Below are positions 36,752 to 45,647 of a stretch of DNA of 64,000 nucleotides, one piece after another. The stretch lies in NCBI RefSeq assembly GCF_010119245.1, contig NZ_WNKG01000013.1, positions 1 through 64,000 of the forward strand. Reading direction: 5' to 3'. The notes beneath the pieces were generated by a model. That model did no database searches. It saw nothing but the letters and a program-made list of their open reading frames with translations, and was not told where the DNA came from. The stretch comes from Cyclobacterium salsum (GTDB lineage Bacteria; Bacteroidota; Bacteroidia; Cytophagales; Cyclobacteriaceae). The translations under genes were made by a program, and so were the position numbers. Numbering within the stretch: position 1 is the first letter of the stretch; every line of letters begins with the position of its first letter.

Positions 36752-37383
36752 TTCTTCCCTTGTTTAAGTGATTTCCATCTCAAGTACTCTTATTTAAAAT
36801 GCTTCCATTTTACAGCCTTTCATTTATTGGGTACCTCCTTTGACGGATTAATTTTAAGCAGTACTCCCCTTTTCCCCCAAAGCATCAGGAAAATGGGTGC
36901 GCTGGCTGAAGATGTTTTCGGGTCGTTTACCTTCGTCATCAGGAATAATTATGAATAAATTCATAACCCTAAGGCCCTGCACAACCATTTCAGAGATTTA
37001 AAAGCTTTCCCTTCACTACTTTCCTGGACCTGACGGCAGGTAAACAAAGAACGTTTTGCTCCATCCAACAACCATAAAGATAGTTTATTCTTTTTAAGTT
37101 GAAAAATATACGTGAAAATTAATCCGCCAATAGGTATGAAAAAGGAGCGTATTTTGCTGACGACTGATGACGAATACCGCCTAATCTAAAAAGTCTGTCG
37201 TTGGTTCAATGCTATCTCTTTCAAAATTCGACAATATTTTACGCAATCAGATATTCCGGTAGTCTTCTTATTGTAACAATCAACTTTTTGACCTATATTC
37301 ACCCATAGGTGAAGTGCAATTTAGGTACCCTTTTAATTAGAAAAACGTTCATCCAGAATGAAGGATGATTCAACGCTAAATCA
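36752..37383. other. 632-bp gap holding one copy of a duplicated element
   Basis: Apart from the repeat at 37058-37213, the region is AT-rich and lacks a convincing gene. A plus-strand frame around 36820-37020 reads through one stop and could be a decayed gene remnant, but it resembles nothing recognisable. The VapBC-like promoter should lie in 37214-37383. Confidence 0.4.
37058..37213. repeat. Direct repeat copy A (~156 bp)
   Basis: It aligns with 39295-39451 at close to 88% identity by eye, including long shared stretches such as TTTTGCTGACGACTGATG. It lies about 307 bp upstream of the minus-strand propeller lipoprotein 35549-36751. No open frame is conserved between the copies, so it is probably noncoding. 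Confidence 0.85.
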
Positions 37384-37617
37384 ATGGAAATCAAATTGAA
37401 CATAGGATATGAACAGCTGATTGCCATTATCAGCCAATTACCTGTTGACGAGGTGATTAAACTAAAAGCAGAAATTGAGAAAATCTCCCTTGAAAAAAAT
37501 ATTGACACTTCTGATGGATTAGAAAGCCTAATCGCCAATGGCCCGGTTATGAGCGATGAAAAATACTGGGAATTTAAAAATAATAGAAAAAAATTTAGCC
37601 AATGGCGGGAGAAGTGA
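37384..37617 (+). CDS. Small antitoxin-like protein (VapB role)
   Basis: This 77-residue protein begins MEIKLNIGYEQLIAIISQLP and carries charged helical sequence (VIKLKAEIEKISLEKNID) with a basic tail (NNRKKFSQWREK). It does not match a named VapB family that I recognise. The role is inferred from position: its end overlaps the start of the PIN-domain gene by 16 bp, the classical antitoxin-then-toxin arrangement with translational coupling. It would neutralise the toxin and probably repress its own promoter. The gene is AT-rich compared with nearby metabolic genes, consistent with acquisition. Confidence 0.6.
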   Translation: MEIKLNIGYEQLIAIISQLPVDEVIKLKAEIEKISLEKNIDTSDGLESLIANGPVMSDEKYWEFKNNRKKFSQWREK

Positions 37618-37994
37618 TATTGTTGGATACTTCTATCCTAATCGATTATTTCAGAAAAAAGAACAAAAGGAATTCAGAATTTTTTCAATTAGTTGAAACA
37701 AAGAAATATTTTTTTGCTGTTTCAGCCATCACTGAATATGAAGTATATATGGGTGCTACTCATGATCAGAAGAGCTTTTGGGATCTGCTCTTCAGTAATA
37801 TGAGGATATTGGAATTTAATAGTCAATGTGCAAAAGAAGCGGTGAGAATTCAAAAGAACTTAAAACAAAACAATATGATGATAGCTATTCCCGATTTATT
37901 AATCGGAGCAACTGCCAAAAATAATGGATTAAAAATTGCGACAAAAAATACGGATCATTTCAGAAGAATAACGGGTTTATCTATCCATGAATAG
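37602..37994 (+). CDS. PIN-domain ribonuclease toxin (VapC-like)
   Basis: The 130-residue protein has the PIN-domain acidic residues in the expected order: Asp9 in ILLDTSILIDYF, Glu45 in SAITEYEVYM, Asp98 in IPDLLIGATA and Asp118 in TKNTDHF. VapC toxins cleave RNA, often tRNA or rRNA, with Mg2+. The start overlaps the antitoxin gene; an alternative GTG a few codons downstream would remove the overlap. The module lies between two copies of the ~156-bp repeat and is AT-rich. Confidence 0.82.
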   Translation: MAGEVILLDTSILIDYFRKKNKRNSEFFQLVETKKYFFAVSAITEYEVYMGATHDQKSFWDLLFSNMRILEFNSQCAKEAVRIQKNLKQNNMMIAIPDLLIGATAKNNGLKIATKNTDHFRRITGLSIHE

Positions 37995-38061
37995 AATGTC
38001 ACAGGTTGAAATCAAAGGACCATCCAGTTTCTTATTTAGATTGAATCTACTCAATAACACA

Positions 38062-39219
38062 TTATCTATCGATTTCAAAAGTATAAAATATCTCATGGTT
38101 AGCCTCTATATCAGAAAATATAGGACTTTTTCTACCAATAAATACCCCCTTGTCAGAAACCGATTTAAATCCGTCCAAAATAAAATAAGGTATCGCTATA
38201 TCTTTTTGAACAATTTTCAAATTTTTATCAAGAACCATTAAATACATCGGATTACTTTCGATTGATTCTTTTGTAATTTTAAAATGTAACTCACCATCAA
38301 ACCTAGTTTCTGAGATTCCTTTAGCATACATAACAAAAATATTTCTATCGTTGCTTAAAATTCCCCAGATCATCCCAGGCTTCATTTCACGGTAATTGTT
38401 ATCAAAGTCAAACGATTTTTCATCAGACGAAGAAACAATCTCCACAAAGTCATAAATATCGAGGTCTATAGTTTCACTGAGGTATAATTCTTCGTTTTGA
38501 TAGTTATAAACATAAAGCCGTGGGTCATTGCTGTAAGCAAGCATTAACTTACCTCTAAAATAGTTAAGAATAGGGAAAACATATCCATGGAATTTTCCAT
38601 CACTATATTTGCTTTTTGCGGGAATTTTGGGCATCGGTTTCGGTTCGGAAATTGCCTCAGGATCAATTAATAGAAGTGTTGGTTTTATTATGCCATTTGA
38701 GAATGAACTATCAGGATATGCATGGAGATGTCCCAAAACTTTATTTTCCTCTGTATTGAAAAGTTGTTTTTGAACTATTGAAGAGCCTCGCGGAAAAAGA
38801 GAAGAAAATTTATTTTTTATTAATTGATTGCCCCCTCTATCATAAATAGCAAATATTGATGGGCTTGCTCCAAGGATAATTTCATTACTTTTTGTAAAAC
38901 TTAACGAGAAAATATTGTTAACCGCATCAGGAGAGTCCTTTCTGTTTTCAAAAGAATTAACAATAATTCCATCATTATTAAAAATGACAACTTCATCAGT
39001 CTTTTTATTCAACGCTAGAAATTCCGAAAAATTTTCCGAGGCATCCATAAGAGTCAGCTCCTCCAAATAATTTACTAAAATTGAATCCTTTAGTTGGAGA
39101 GATGTGATGCCAGCTAGACTATTATTGTTATCTCCTTTTTTAGAATGTGAACATGAAACAATTAGGATAAACAGCACTACTATACTACTCTCCGAAATTA
39201 AATGAACACTATTTTTCAT
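38062..39219 (-). CDS. Beta-propeller lipoprotein, DUF4221-like paralogue
   Basis: The N-terminus is a lipoprotein signal (SSIVVLFILIVSC, Cys23). The body shows blade-like repeats: NFSEFLALNKKTDEVVIFNN, IILGASPSIFAIYDRGGNQL, and LMLAYSNDPRLYVYNYQNEE, as in six-bladed propellers of the DUF4221/BF3664 kind. Length (385) and order resemble 35549-36751, suggesting an old duplicate; similarity is low by eye, so this needs a profile search. It is noticeably AT-rich. Repeat copy B ends about 76 bp upstream of its start. Its 3' end lies 67 bp from the end of the convergent VapC-like gene. Confidence 0.65.
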   Translation of the reverse strand: MKNSVHLISESSIVVLFILIVSCSHSKKGDNNNSLAGITSLQLKDSILVNYLEELTLMDASENFSEFLALNKKTDEVVIFNNDGIIVNSFENRKDSPDAVNNIFSLSFTKSNEIILGASPSIFAIYDRGGNQLIKNKFSSLFPRGSSIVQKQLFNTEENKVLGHLHAYPDSSFSNGIIKPTLLLIDPEAISEPKPMPKIPAKSKYSDGKFHGYVFPILNYFRGKLMLAYSNDPRLYVYNYQNEELYLSETIDLDIYDFVEIVSSSDEKSFDFDNNYREMKPGMIWGILSNDRNIFVMYAKGISETRFDGELHFKITKESIESNPMYLMVLDKNLKIVQKDIAIPYFILDGFKSVSDKGVFIGRKSPIFSDIEANHEIFYTFEIDR

Positions 39220-39294
39220 GAAATATTGAATAAAATTAGATTCAACAATTTTGAAGGATGAATTCTATGAAAATGTTGTTATTAAAAACATCTC

Positions 39295-39451
39295 GCACCA
39301 CCCAACAAACATAAAGATAGTTTTTTCTATTCTAGTTGAAAAATATCCATTGAAAATTATTCTGCCAATAGGCATGAAAAAGGATGACATTTTGCTGACG
39401 ACTGATGCCGAATACCGCCTAATCTGAAAAATCTGTCGTTGGTTCAATGCT
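39295..39451. repeat. Direct repeat copy B (~157 bp)
   Basis: This is the second copy of the element at 37058-37213. It lies between the upstream antitoxin-like gene (39479) and the start of the lipoprotein at 39219. A minus-strand frame begins at TTG 39447 here, but in copy A it stops after seven codons, so it is unlikely to be a gene. Confidence 0.85.
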
Positions 39452-39478
39452 CATTTTGGTGGGAGGTTGGTTATCCTT

Positions 39479-39940
39479 TCATTTTTTCCGGGGACTGTCG
39501 TCCAGCTTCCTCTCTAACTCTTCCCTTGTATATACGCTGCCTGCCCGGATATCTTCTTCGGCTTTTAATGCCCTGGAGGTCAGCTTCTCTTTAAGGACCG
39601 GATCTAAACTGGACTTAATAAGTAAGGTTTTAATCGCCTCTAACACATGAAGGTCATTTTCCTTTTCGATCAGCGTCCTTAATTCCTGTTTTATGTCTAT
39701 TGCTCCCATAATAATTACTCCTTCCTTTACCTTCTCCCATGAAGAAAACTTCATATCCCCGGTTTCATACTTTCCAAGCCTGCTATCCAGCTCCTTATTT
39801 TGTTCCGCACTTAATTCAAAAGAACTTTCCTGCGCTTCCTTTAGACCTTGAAGTTTTTCAAGAACAGATATGTCCTGAAGCTCAGTAAGCCAATGGATAA
39901 GATCGATTTTAACAGATTTTACGTCCATACCAATCGTCAT
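39479..39940 (-). CDS. Orphan protein with two tandem antitoxin-like domains
   Basis: Two halves of about 75 residues resemble each other. Half one runs VKIDLIHWLTELQDISVLEK, then KELDSRLGKYETGDMKFSSW with EKVKEG; half two runs IKQELRTLIEKENDLHVLEA, then LTSRALKAEEDIRAGSVYTR with EELERK. The ending (E.G.xxxSWEEVKE) is that of addiction-module antitoxins. No toxin gene follows on the same strand; downstream is only repeat copy B. Either the toxin was lost or the protein has become a free regulator. The start could also be ATG 39928. Function is inferred from motif resemblance alone. Confidence 0.5.
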   Translation of the reverse strand: MTIGMDVKSVKIDLIHWLTELQDISVLEKLQGLKEAQESSFELSAEQNKELDSRLGKYETGDMKFSSWEKVKEGVIIMGAIDIKQELRTLIEKENDLHVLEAIKTLLIKSSLDPVLKEKLTSRALKAEEDIRAGSVYTREELERKLDDSPRKK

Positions 39941-40098
39941 TTTACACAGTAAAGTTAACGATTTATTTATGGATTTGATTCATCCCGGCGGGCAGTGGTG
40001 CTGCACCGCCCTTTTCCGTTCCTCCATGTTCTCCAAAAAAATCGCAGACCAGCATTTTCTCCCTATCTTTACCCTTCAAACCAATAATCCGGAATTTC

Positions 40099-43000
40099 AT
40101 GAGTGGCATATTATTCAAAACAACAGTTATACTCCTATTCATCACCTCCCCTATCCTGGCCCAGGAAGAAACCGACTGGCAGGTAGCGGCACCCGAAGGA
40201 GATTGGGAATTTGAAAACGTAACCTTTACTACCGACGAAGGCACCTGGATGAACCTGGATGTCAGCCCTGACGGGAACACCATCGTTTTCGACCTGTTGG
40301 GAGATATCTACTCCATGCCGATCTCCGGAGGAACCGCAACTGTCCTGAGATCCGGCCTGCCGTTTGAGGTGCAGCCGCGCTTCAGCCCGGACGGGAAATG
40401 GATTTCCTTTACCTCTGATGCCGGAGGAGGTGACAATGTTTGGATCATGAAGCCCGATGGCAGCGATGCCCGTCAGGTCACCAAAGAGTCCTTTCGCCTG
40501 CTCAATAATGCGGTGTGGATGCCGGATGGCAACTACCTGGTGGCTCGAAAACACTTTACCTCCGGCCGGTCGCTGGGTGCCGGAGAAATGTGGCAGTACC
40601 ATATTTCCGGCGGAGAAGGGTTACAGCTCACAGAAAGAAAAAACGATCAGCAGGATGTCAACGAACCCAGCGTATCCCCCGATGGCAGGTACCTGTATTT
40701 CAGTGAAGACATGGCCCCTGGGGGCAGCTTTGAATACAACCGGGATCCCAATGGACAGATTTATGTGATCAAACGCTACGATTTTGAAACAGGGGAAACG
40801 GAAACGCTCACCGGAGGACCCGGAGGTGCGGCCCGGCCTCAGGTTTCTCCGGATGGAAAAAAACTGGCCTTTGTAAAGCGAGTCAGAACCAAATCGGTGC
40901 TCTACATCCACGACCTGGAAACGGGCGAAGAATGGCCGGTCTATGATGAACTAAACAAAGATCAACAAACCGCCTGGGCTATTTTTGGGGTATACCCCGG
41001 ATTCGCCTGGATGCCGGACAACCGGCAGATACTTATCTGGGCCAAAGGGAAAATCCAGAAAATCAACACCGAAAACCTGGACCAAAGCAACATTCCTTTT
41101 ACGGTAGAAGTTGCTATTCCCGTAGCCGAACGGGTTCATTTCAGCCATCCCATCGCTAAAGAGACCTTCACCCCCCGCATGATCCGGGATGCGGTCACTT
41201 CGCCGGATGGCCAGCAACTGGTATTCCGGGCATTGGGCTATCTCTGGATCAAAGACCTGCCAAATGGAAAACCGAGAAGAATTACGGAGGGTATGGACTT
41301 TGAGGCGGAACCTGCCTTTTCCCCGAATGGGGATAAACTCCTTTTTGTAACCTGGAATGACCTGAACAAAGGAGCCATTAAAGAAGTGAATTTGCGAAAT
41401 AATACCGTTTCAACCCTCAGCCAGGAAAAAGGAATCTACAGAAATCCCTCCTATTCTCCGGATGGGACCCGGATCCTTTACCGCAAAGAATCGGGCAACC
41501 TGGATCAGGGCCGCACCTTTACTAAAAATCCCGGCATCTACCTGATGGATCGGCAATCCCGGGAAACCAAAAAGTTGGTCGAAGATGGCGATTTCCCGGT
41601 ATTTACCCGGGAAGGCAATCGGGTATTTTTTCAGACCGGCGGAAAGTTCTTCGGAAACCTGACCAAAAGCCTGAAATCCGTAGACCTTAACGGACAGGAC
41701 GAGCGCACGCACATTGAATCCAAATACGCCAACCGCCTGGTGCCCAGCCCGGACAATCAATGGGTAGCCTTTATCCACTTGCACAAAGCCTACCTGGCAC
41801 CCCTGGTACTCAATGGCCAAACGGTCAACCTGGATGATAAAACCAAATCCCTGCCGGTGGCCCAACTATCCGAAGATGCGGGCCTGAACCTGCACTGGTC
41901 TCCAGACAGTGAGACTATTTTTTGGACGCTGGGTGATGCCTATCACAGCAAGCGACTGGACGAAAACTTTGATTTTCTGGGCCAATCAGATAGGAAAGAG
42001 GAAAAAACCGAAAACGAACCGATAAAAATTGAATTGGAGGCTGCGGTCGATCGGCCGGAAGGAATCATTGCCTTTACCGGTGCCACCCTGATCACCATGG
42101 AAGGAAATGAAGTAATCGAAAACGGCACGGTCATCGTCGAGGGTTCCACTATCAAAGAAGTAGGTTCCTCCGCTGCCGTTTCCATCCCCGATGGAGCAGT
42201 TGTGTACGATATGGCCGGAAAAACCATCATGCCGGGCATCGTGGATGCCCACGCCCATATCGGAGCTTTTCGGGATGGGCTTACCGTGCAGCAAAACTGG
42301 CAATTGTACGCCAACCTGGCCTATGGCGTGACCACCGCCCACGACCCATCGGCCAATACCGAAACGGTCTTTACCCTTTCCGAAATGGTGCAAAGCGGTG
42401 CGCTGGTAGGGCCCCGGATTTTCAGCACGGGTTTTATTCTCTATGGCGCGGATGGTGATTTCAAAGCAGTCATCAACAAGCTGGAAGATGCCCGATTTTC
42501 GGTACGCCGCACAAAGGCTTTCGGCGCCACGGCTGTAAAATCCTATAACCAGCCCCGAAGGGATCAGCGGCAACAGGTACTGCAAGCTGCCCGGGAATTG
42601 GGGGTAAACGTGGTACCCGAGGGTGGTTCCACCTTTTTCCACAACCTTTCCATGATTCAGGACGGCCACACGGGCATCGAACACAACATCCCCATCGCGC
42701 CGGTGTACAAAGACGTGTTGGAGCTCTGGGGCCAAACGGAGGTGGGCTACACCCCCACGCTGATTGTCAACTACGGCGGCATCAACGCAGAGTATTACTG
42801 GTATCAGAAAACAAATGTTTGGGAAAACGAAAAATTACTGCGTTTCAGTCCCCGGGGAATGATCGATGCGCGGTCCCGTCACCGAACCATGGTCCCGGAG
42901 GAAACCTACGAAAACAGCCATATCCTCACTTCCCGGCAGGTCACCGATCTGGCGAATAAAGGCGTCACCGTAAATCTGGGTGGTCACGGACAACTGCAAG

Positions 43001-43383
43001 GCCTGGGTGCCCACTGGGAATTGTGGAGCCTGGCGCAGGGGGGCATGTCCAACCACGAGGCGTTGAAAGCGGCCACCATCAACGGTGCCCGGTATATCGG
43101 GATGGATGCGGACCTGGGATCACTCAAGCCCGGTAAACTGGCCGATTTGATCGTTCTGGAAGAAAATCCGCTAGCGGATATCCGCCACTCGGAAAGCATC
43201 ACCCATACCATGATCAATGGTCGCTTGTATGAAACCGAGAACATGAACGAGATCGGCCACCGAAACCGGAAGCGGCCGCCCTTTTACTGGGAAAATCGCC
43301 TGTTTCAGGAAGCCTTTCCCTGGCACGAGAGCATCCAAACGTACATGCACAGCGGCTGCGGCTGCGGCGTTGGCAGGCACTAA
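40099..43383 (+). CDS. Secreted TolB/tricorn-like propeller fused to an amidohydrolase
   Basis: A signal peptide (TTVILLFITSPILA) precedes about 600 residues of PD40/TolB-like propeller repeats (LDVSPDGNTIVFDLLGDIYS, PRFSPDGKWISFTSD, PQVSPDGKKLAFVKR). The C-terminal amidohydrolase begins with IIAFTGATLITMEGNEVIEN and has the metal motif IMPGIVDAHAHIGAFRDG; later GVTVNLGGHGQLQG and LKPGKLADLIVLEENPLADI. Proteins of this architecture are common in Bacteroidota as presumed peptidase or cyclic-amide hydrolases; substrate unknown. The C-terminus ends with clustered Cys and His (SGCGCGVGRH), which is unusual. The last four bases overlap the convergent AAC(3)-like gene. Confidence 0.88.
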   Translation: MSGILFKTTVILLFITSPILAQEETDWQVAAPEGDWEFENVTFTTDEGTWMNLDVSPDGNTIVFDLLGDIYSMPISGGTATVLRSGLPFEVQPRFSPDGKWISFTSDAGGGDNVWIMKPDGSDARQVTKESFRLLNNAVWMPDGNYLVARKHFTSGRSLGAGEMWQYHISGGEGLQLTERKNDQQDVNEPSVSPDGRYLYFSEDMAPGGSFEYNRDPNGQIYVIKRYDFETGETETLTGGPGGAARPQVSPDGKKLAFVKRVRTKSVLYIHDLETGEEWPVYDELNKDQQTAWAIFGVYPGFAWMPDNRQILIWAKGKIQKINTENLDQSNIPFTVEVAIPVAERVHFSHPIAKETFTPRMIRDAVTSPDGQQLVFRALGYLWIKDLPNGKPRRITEGMDFEAEPAFSPNGDKLLFVTWNDLNKGAIKEVNLRNNTVSTLSQEKGIYRNPSYSPDGTRILYRKESGNLDQGRTFTKNPGIYLMDRQSRETKKLVEDGDFPVFTREGNRVFFQTGGKFFGNLTKSLKSVDLNGQDERTHIESKYANRLVPSPDNQWVAFIHLHKAYLAPLVLNGQTVNLDDKTKSLPVAQLSEDAGLNLHWSPDSETIFWTLGDAYHSKRLDENFDFLGQSDRKEEKTENEPIKIELEAAVDRPEGIIAFTGATLITMEGNEVIENGTVIVEGSTIKEVGSSAAVSIPDGAVVYDMAGKTIMPGIVDAHAHIGAFRDGLTVQQNWQLYANLAYGVTTAHDPSANTETVFTLSEMVQSGALVGPRIFSTGFILYGADGDFKAVINKLEDARFSVRRTKAFGATAVKSYNQPRRDQRQQVLQAARELGVNVVPEGGSTFFHNLSMIQDGHTGIEHNIPIAPVYKDVLELWGQTEVGYTPTLIVNYGGINAEYYWYQKTNVWENEKLLRFSPRGMIDARSRHRTMVPEETYENSHILTSRQVTDLANKGVTVNLGGHGQLQGLGAHWELWSLAQGGMSNHEALKAATINGARYIGMDADLGSLKPGKLADLIVLEENPLADIRHSESITHTMINGRLYETENMNEIGHRNRKRPPFYWENRLFQEAFPWHESIQTYMHSGCGCGVGRH

Positions 43384-44132
43384 GACTCCTTTCGGTCTAC
43401 AAAAAAATAGGGATCCTTCTTTAATTGGAGGGTCCCTTTTTCCCAAAGGCTCCGGGCATCCATCAGTACCGAATCGGCCAGCAACACCTTTCCTTTTTGG
43501 CAGGAATCCGATCCCAACAGCCCTTCCATCCGCTCGTACCGCTGCTCGAATCCGGCAAAATCATGCGTAAAATACGATTTTGACATCTCCCTTCCGGTTT
43601 GATCTTTTAAGGTATAATGGACCTGGGCACCCAATAGATAAGGTGGCTTGATCCCTTCTTCCACCGCATGCATGGAGGTATTGGGCCGGGACCCGCAGCC
43701 CAGAAACAGGATTTTCCCATGCACTTCAGGAAGTTTGGCAAAGGGTGAATGCGCACCGCAGGGTGTATCGTCCAGCAGGTGCTCCGAGAGAAAATAGTCG
43801 CTTAATTTTCCGATCGCACAGACCGAATGCGTGGGATGCATGCTTCGTTGTACCCCTGGAAAGGTGCGGAAAAACTCCGGTAAGCCACCAACACAAACGG
43901 GTGTTTTCGCCAGATCAAAGATGGGATTTTCCGGAGTAACCGTTTGATAGGATAATGCAGGCATCAACAAGGTTCCCCCGGGCCCTAGCTGATCCAATAG
44001 GGCCGAAACGACGATTTTGGCCCTTTCTGGAAACCTTCCTAAGGAATTCAAAGAGGCATGAACCAGCACCTGATCCCCCTCGCCTATCCCAAGCTGGCTC
44101 AGATCTTTCTGAATACACTGTTTCCAATTCAT
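43380..44132 (-). CDS. AAC(3)-family N-acetyltransferase-like protein
   Basis: Family features are DQVLVHASLNSLGRFPERAK, LGPGGTLLMPALSYQTVTPE and MHPTHSVCAIGKLSDYFLSE, and the His-containing segment GSRPNTSMHAVEEGIKPPYL. Length (250) is typical for AAC(3)/YokD. The fold transfers acetyl groups from acetyl-CoA to amino sugars. Chromosomal environmental members like this are widespread and not necessarily resistance genes. Its stop lies inside the end of the convergent amidohydrolase gene, and it diverges from nothing obvious upstream. Confidence 0.85.
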   Translation of the reverse strand: MNWKQCIQKDLSQLGIGEGDQVLVHASLNSLGRFPERAKIVVSALLDQLGPGGTLLMPALSYQTVTPENPIFDLAKTPVCVGGLPEFFRTFPGVQRSMHPTHSVCAIGKLSDYFLSEHLLDDTPCGAHSPFAKLPEVHGKILFLGCGSRPNTSMHAVEEGIKPPYLLGAQVHYTLKDQTGREMSKSYFTHDFAGFEQRYERMEGLLGSDSCQKGKVLLADSVLMDARSLWEKGTLQLKKDPYFFVDRKES

Positions 44133-44249
44133 GTGTTTATGATTTTTTCTTAATGGTCATAACTTGAGCCGTACCAAAGATCGGGATAGCCCGTTCCGAT
44201 CCTGAACAGGAAACACCTACCGATGACATATTTTTACCACCCCCTGTCT

Positions 44250-44273
44250 CCCCCTCCTGAAAACAGGAGGGGG
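44250..44273. repeat. Extragenic palindrome with C-tract/G-tract arms
   Basis: CCCCCTCCTG and CAGGAGGGGG pair perfectly over 10 bp around an AAAA loop, flanked by more C and G tracts. The pattern resembles extragenic palindromes that recur in Bacteroidota genomes. It has no T run, so a terminator role is unlikely. Confidence 0.7.
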
Positions 44274-44413
44274 CTGGGGGGAGGTGATTTGATGCCATTC
44301 TTTAATTTTTTTAATATGTTGATTTTTAAATAGTTAAAAATAAATACCGTCATCCCGATTTCTGCGTTTTTTAAATATTAAGTCTCCCATTGACATCTGA
44401 TAGGTAACTATTA

Positions 44414-44453
44414 CACGCTGCGAGCGCTGCGGATTCGCCGCGACCGCTGCGTG
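44414..44453. repeat. Imperfect GC-rich palindrome (GCTGCG motif)
   Basis: CACGC...GCGTG ends enclose alternating GCTGCG/CGCCGC blocks that pair imperfectly across a 40-bp span. In AT-rich surroundings this stands out and looks like a degenerate REP element. Confidence 0.45.
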
Positions 44454-44558
44454 AAATCAAATGTCATTTCCTTTTATTTTAAAACGCCATGTGTCGCTTG
44501 AGTTATCCCTGCCCTACTCAGACAGATCCAATTTCATGCCACTGAAAATTCAGTAGGT

Positions 44559-45422
44559 CTATTTTTTTAACCTTAATTGCTTAAAAGAACGCGTAAGATC
44601 CAGCAGGGATTGTTCCACGCCCATTCGTTCCAGGGAAGAGGCACCCACAAAACCGTGCACATCGGTGGCTTCCAGCACCTGGCGCACGTCCTCTGGGGTA
44701 TTGATCGGGCCGCCATGAGTTAGGAAAAAAAGGTCCGGATTAATGGATTGGCAGGCATCCATTATTTCACGGGTTTTGTCAATCGCCTCCTCCATGGTGC
44801 AGGAAGCACCGGTAACCCCCACGGAACCCCCGACGGTGGTCCCTACATGAGCAATGATGGCATCTGCCCCGGCTTCAGCCATTTTTATCGCCTCTTCCGG
44901 TTTGGCCACGTAAACAATGGAAAACAGGTCCATTTTGTCTGCTATACGCACCATTTCGACCTCTTTGTCAAAACTCATTCCGGTCTCCTCCAATATCTGA
45001 CGGAAATTTCCATCCACGATGCAGTGGGTGGGGAAATTATTGATTCCCGAGAAGCCCATGTCTTTCACTTTGAGTAAATGATGCCAGATCCTTCGTCGGG
45101 GATCCGATCCGTGAACGCCACAAATCACGGGTACCTCTTCCACCACGGGCAAGACCTCAAACTCACCGATCTCCATGGCTACCGCATTGGCATCTCCATA
45201 GGCCATCAGGCCAGCCGTAGACCCGTGGCCGGACATGCGAAAGCGGCCCGAATTGTAGATGATGATCAAGTCAGCTCCTCCTTTTTCAATAAATTTAGCG
45301 CTGATACCTGTCCCTGCACCGGCAGCGATTATGGCCTTGCTATCAGCGATTGTTTTCTTTAACCGTTCCCTTACTTCTTGTCGGGTGTACGGATTTCCTT
45401 TACCTGTCCACGGGTTAGGCAT
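44559..45422 (-). CDS. Phosphoenolpyruvate hydrolase-like TIM-barrel protein
   Basis: This family (PF09370-type) is marked by AIIAAGAGTGISAKFIEKGG, LIIIYNSGRFRMSGHGSTAG, and VPVICGVHGSDPRRRIWHHL, with later AIIAHVGTTVGGSVGVTGAS and the closing VHGFVGASSLERMGVEQSL. The fold is a TIM barrel with no confirmed reaction. Related proteins sit beside a Tm-1-like (UPF0261) ATP-binding partner; none is present here. ATG 45422 is preferred over 45452 because the extra ten residues are unremarkable, but both fit. It appears monocistronic and diverges from the cytochrome/propeller gene. Confidence 0.78.
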   Translation of the reverse strand: MPNPWTGKGNPYTRQEVRERLKKTIADSKAIIAAGAGTGISAKFIEKGGADLIIIYNSGRFRMSGHGSTAGLMAYGDANAVAMEIGEFEVLPVVEEVPVICGVHGSDPRRRIWHHLLKVKDMGFSGINNFPTHCIVDGNFRQILEETGMSFDKEVEMVRIADKMDLFSIVYVAKPEEAIKMAEAGADAIIAHVGTTVGGSVGVTGASCTMEEAIDKTREIMDACQSINPDLFFLTHGGPINTPEDVRQVLEATDVHGFVGASSLERMGVEQSLLDLTRSFKQLRLKK

Positions 45423-45647
45423 ATCTTGCTTGGTTTGGTGTTTCAGCGGCAAGATATTTCAAAACAGGCAGCTATTCAAATACCATACATCCAAATACCA
45501 TATGCCACCTTGCTTTTCGCTCGGTAAAAATGAGCGAAACAGGTGTATAACCTAACCTTAACCGATTGATTAATAGTTAATTGTTGGTGTTTTTCCCGTT
45601 TTTAACTAAATTGACTCAGTCAAATCGCTACTAAAACCCAACTAATT

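Larger units (their letters stand above)
44133..44558. other. 426-bp intergenic region with REP-like palindromes
   Basis: No coding potential was seen. Two GC-rich palindromes lie here: a perfect C/G-rich hairpin at 44250-44273 and an imperfect one at 44414-44453. Between them the sequence is AT-rich (44300-44400). Confidence 0.5.

Noticed and set aside
36815-37030. Possible decayed gene reading in one plus frame around a stop (RNNYE then NPKALHNHFRDLKAFP)
   Set aside because: No known family was recognised, and a stop lies within 45 codons; it could be chance.
37987-38241. 84-codon plus-strand frame directly after the VapC-like gene
   Set aside because: It overlaps the 3' end of the minus-strand lipoprotein and has no recognisable features.
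39265-39447. Short minus-strand frame from TTG within repeat copy B
   Set aside because: In copy A the same frame hits a stop after seven codons, so coding is not conserved.
43380-44132. AAC(3)-like gene as an acquired antibiotic-resistance gene
   Set aside because: Base composition and context look chromosomal, with no mobile element nearby; environmental members of this family often do other reactions.
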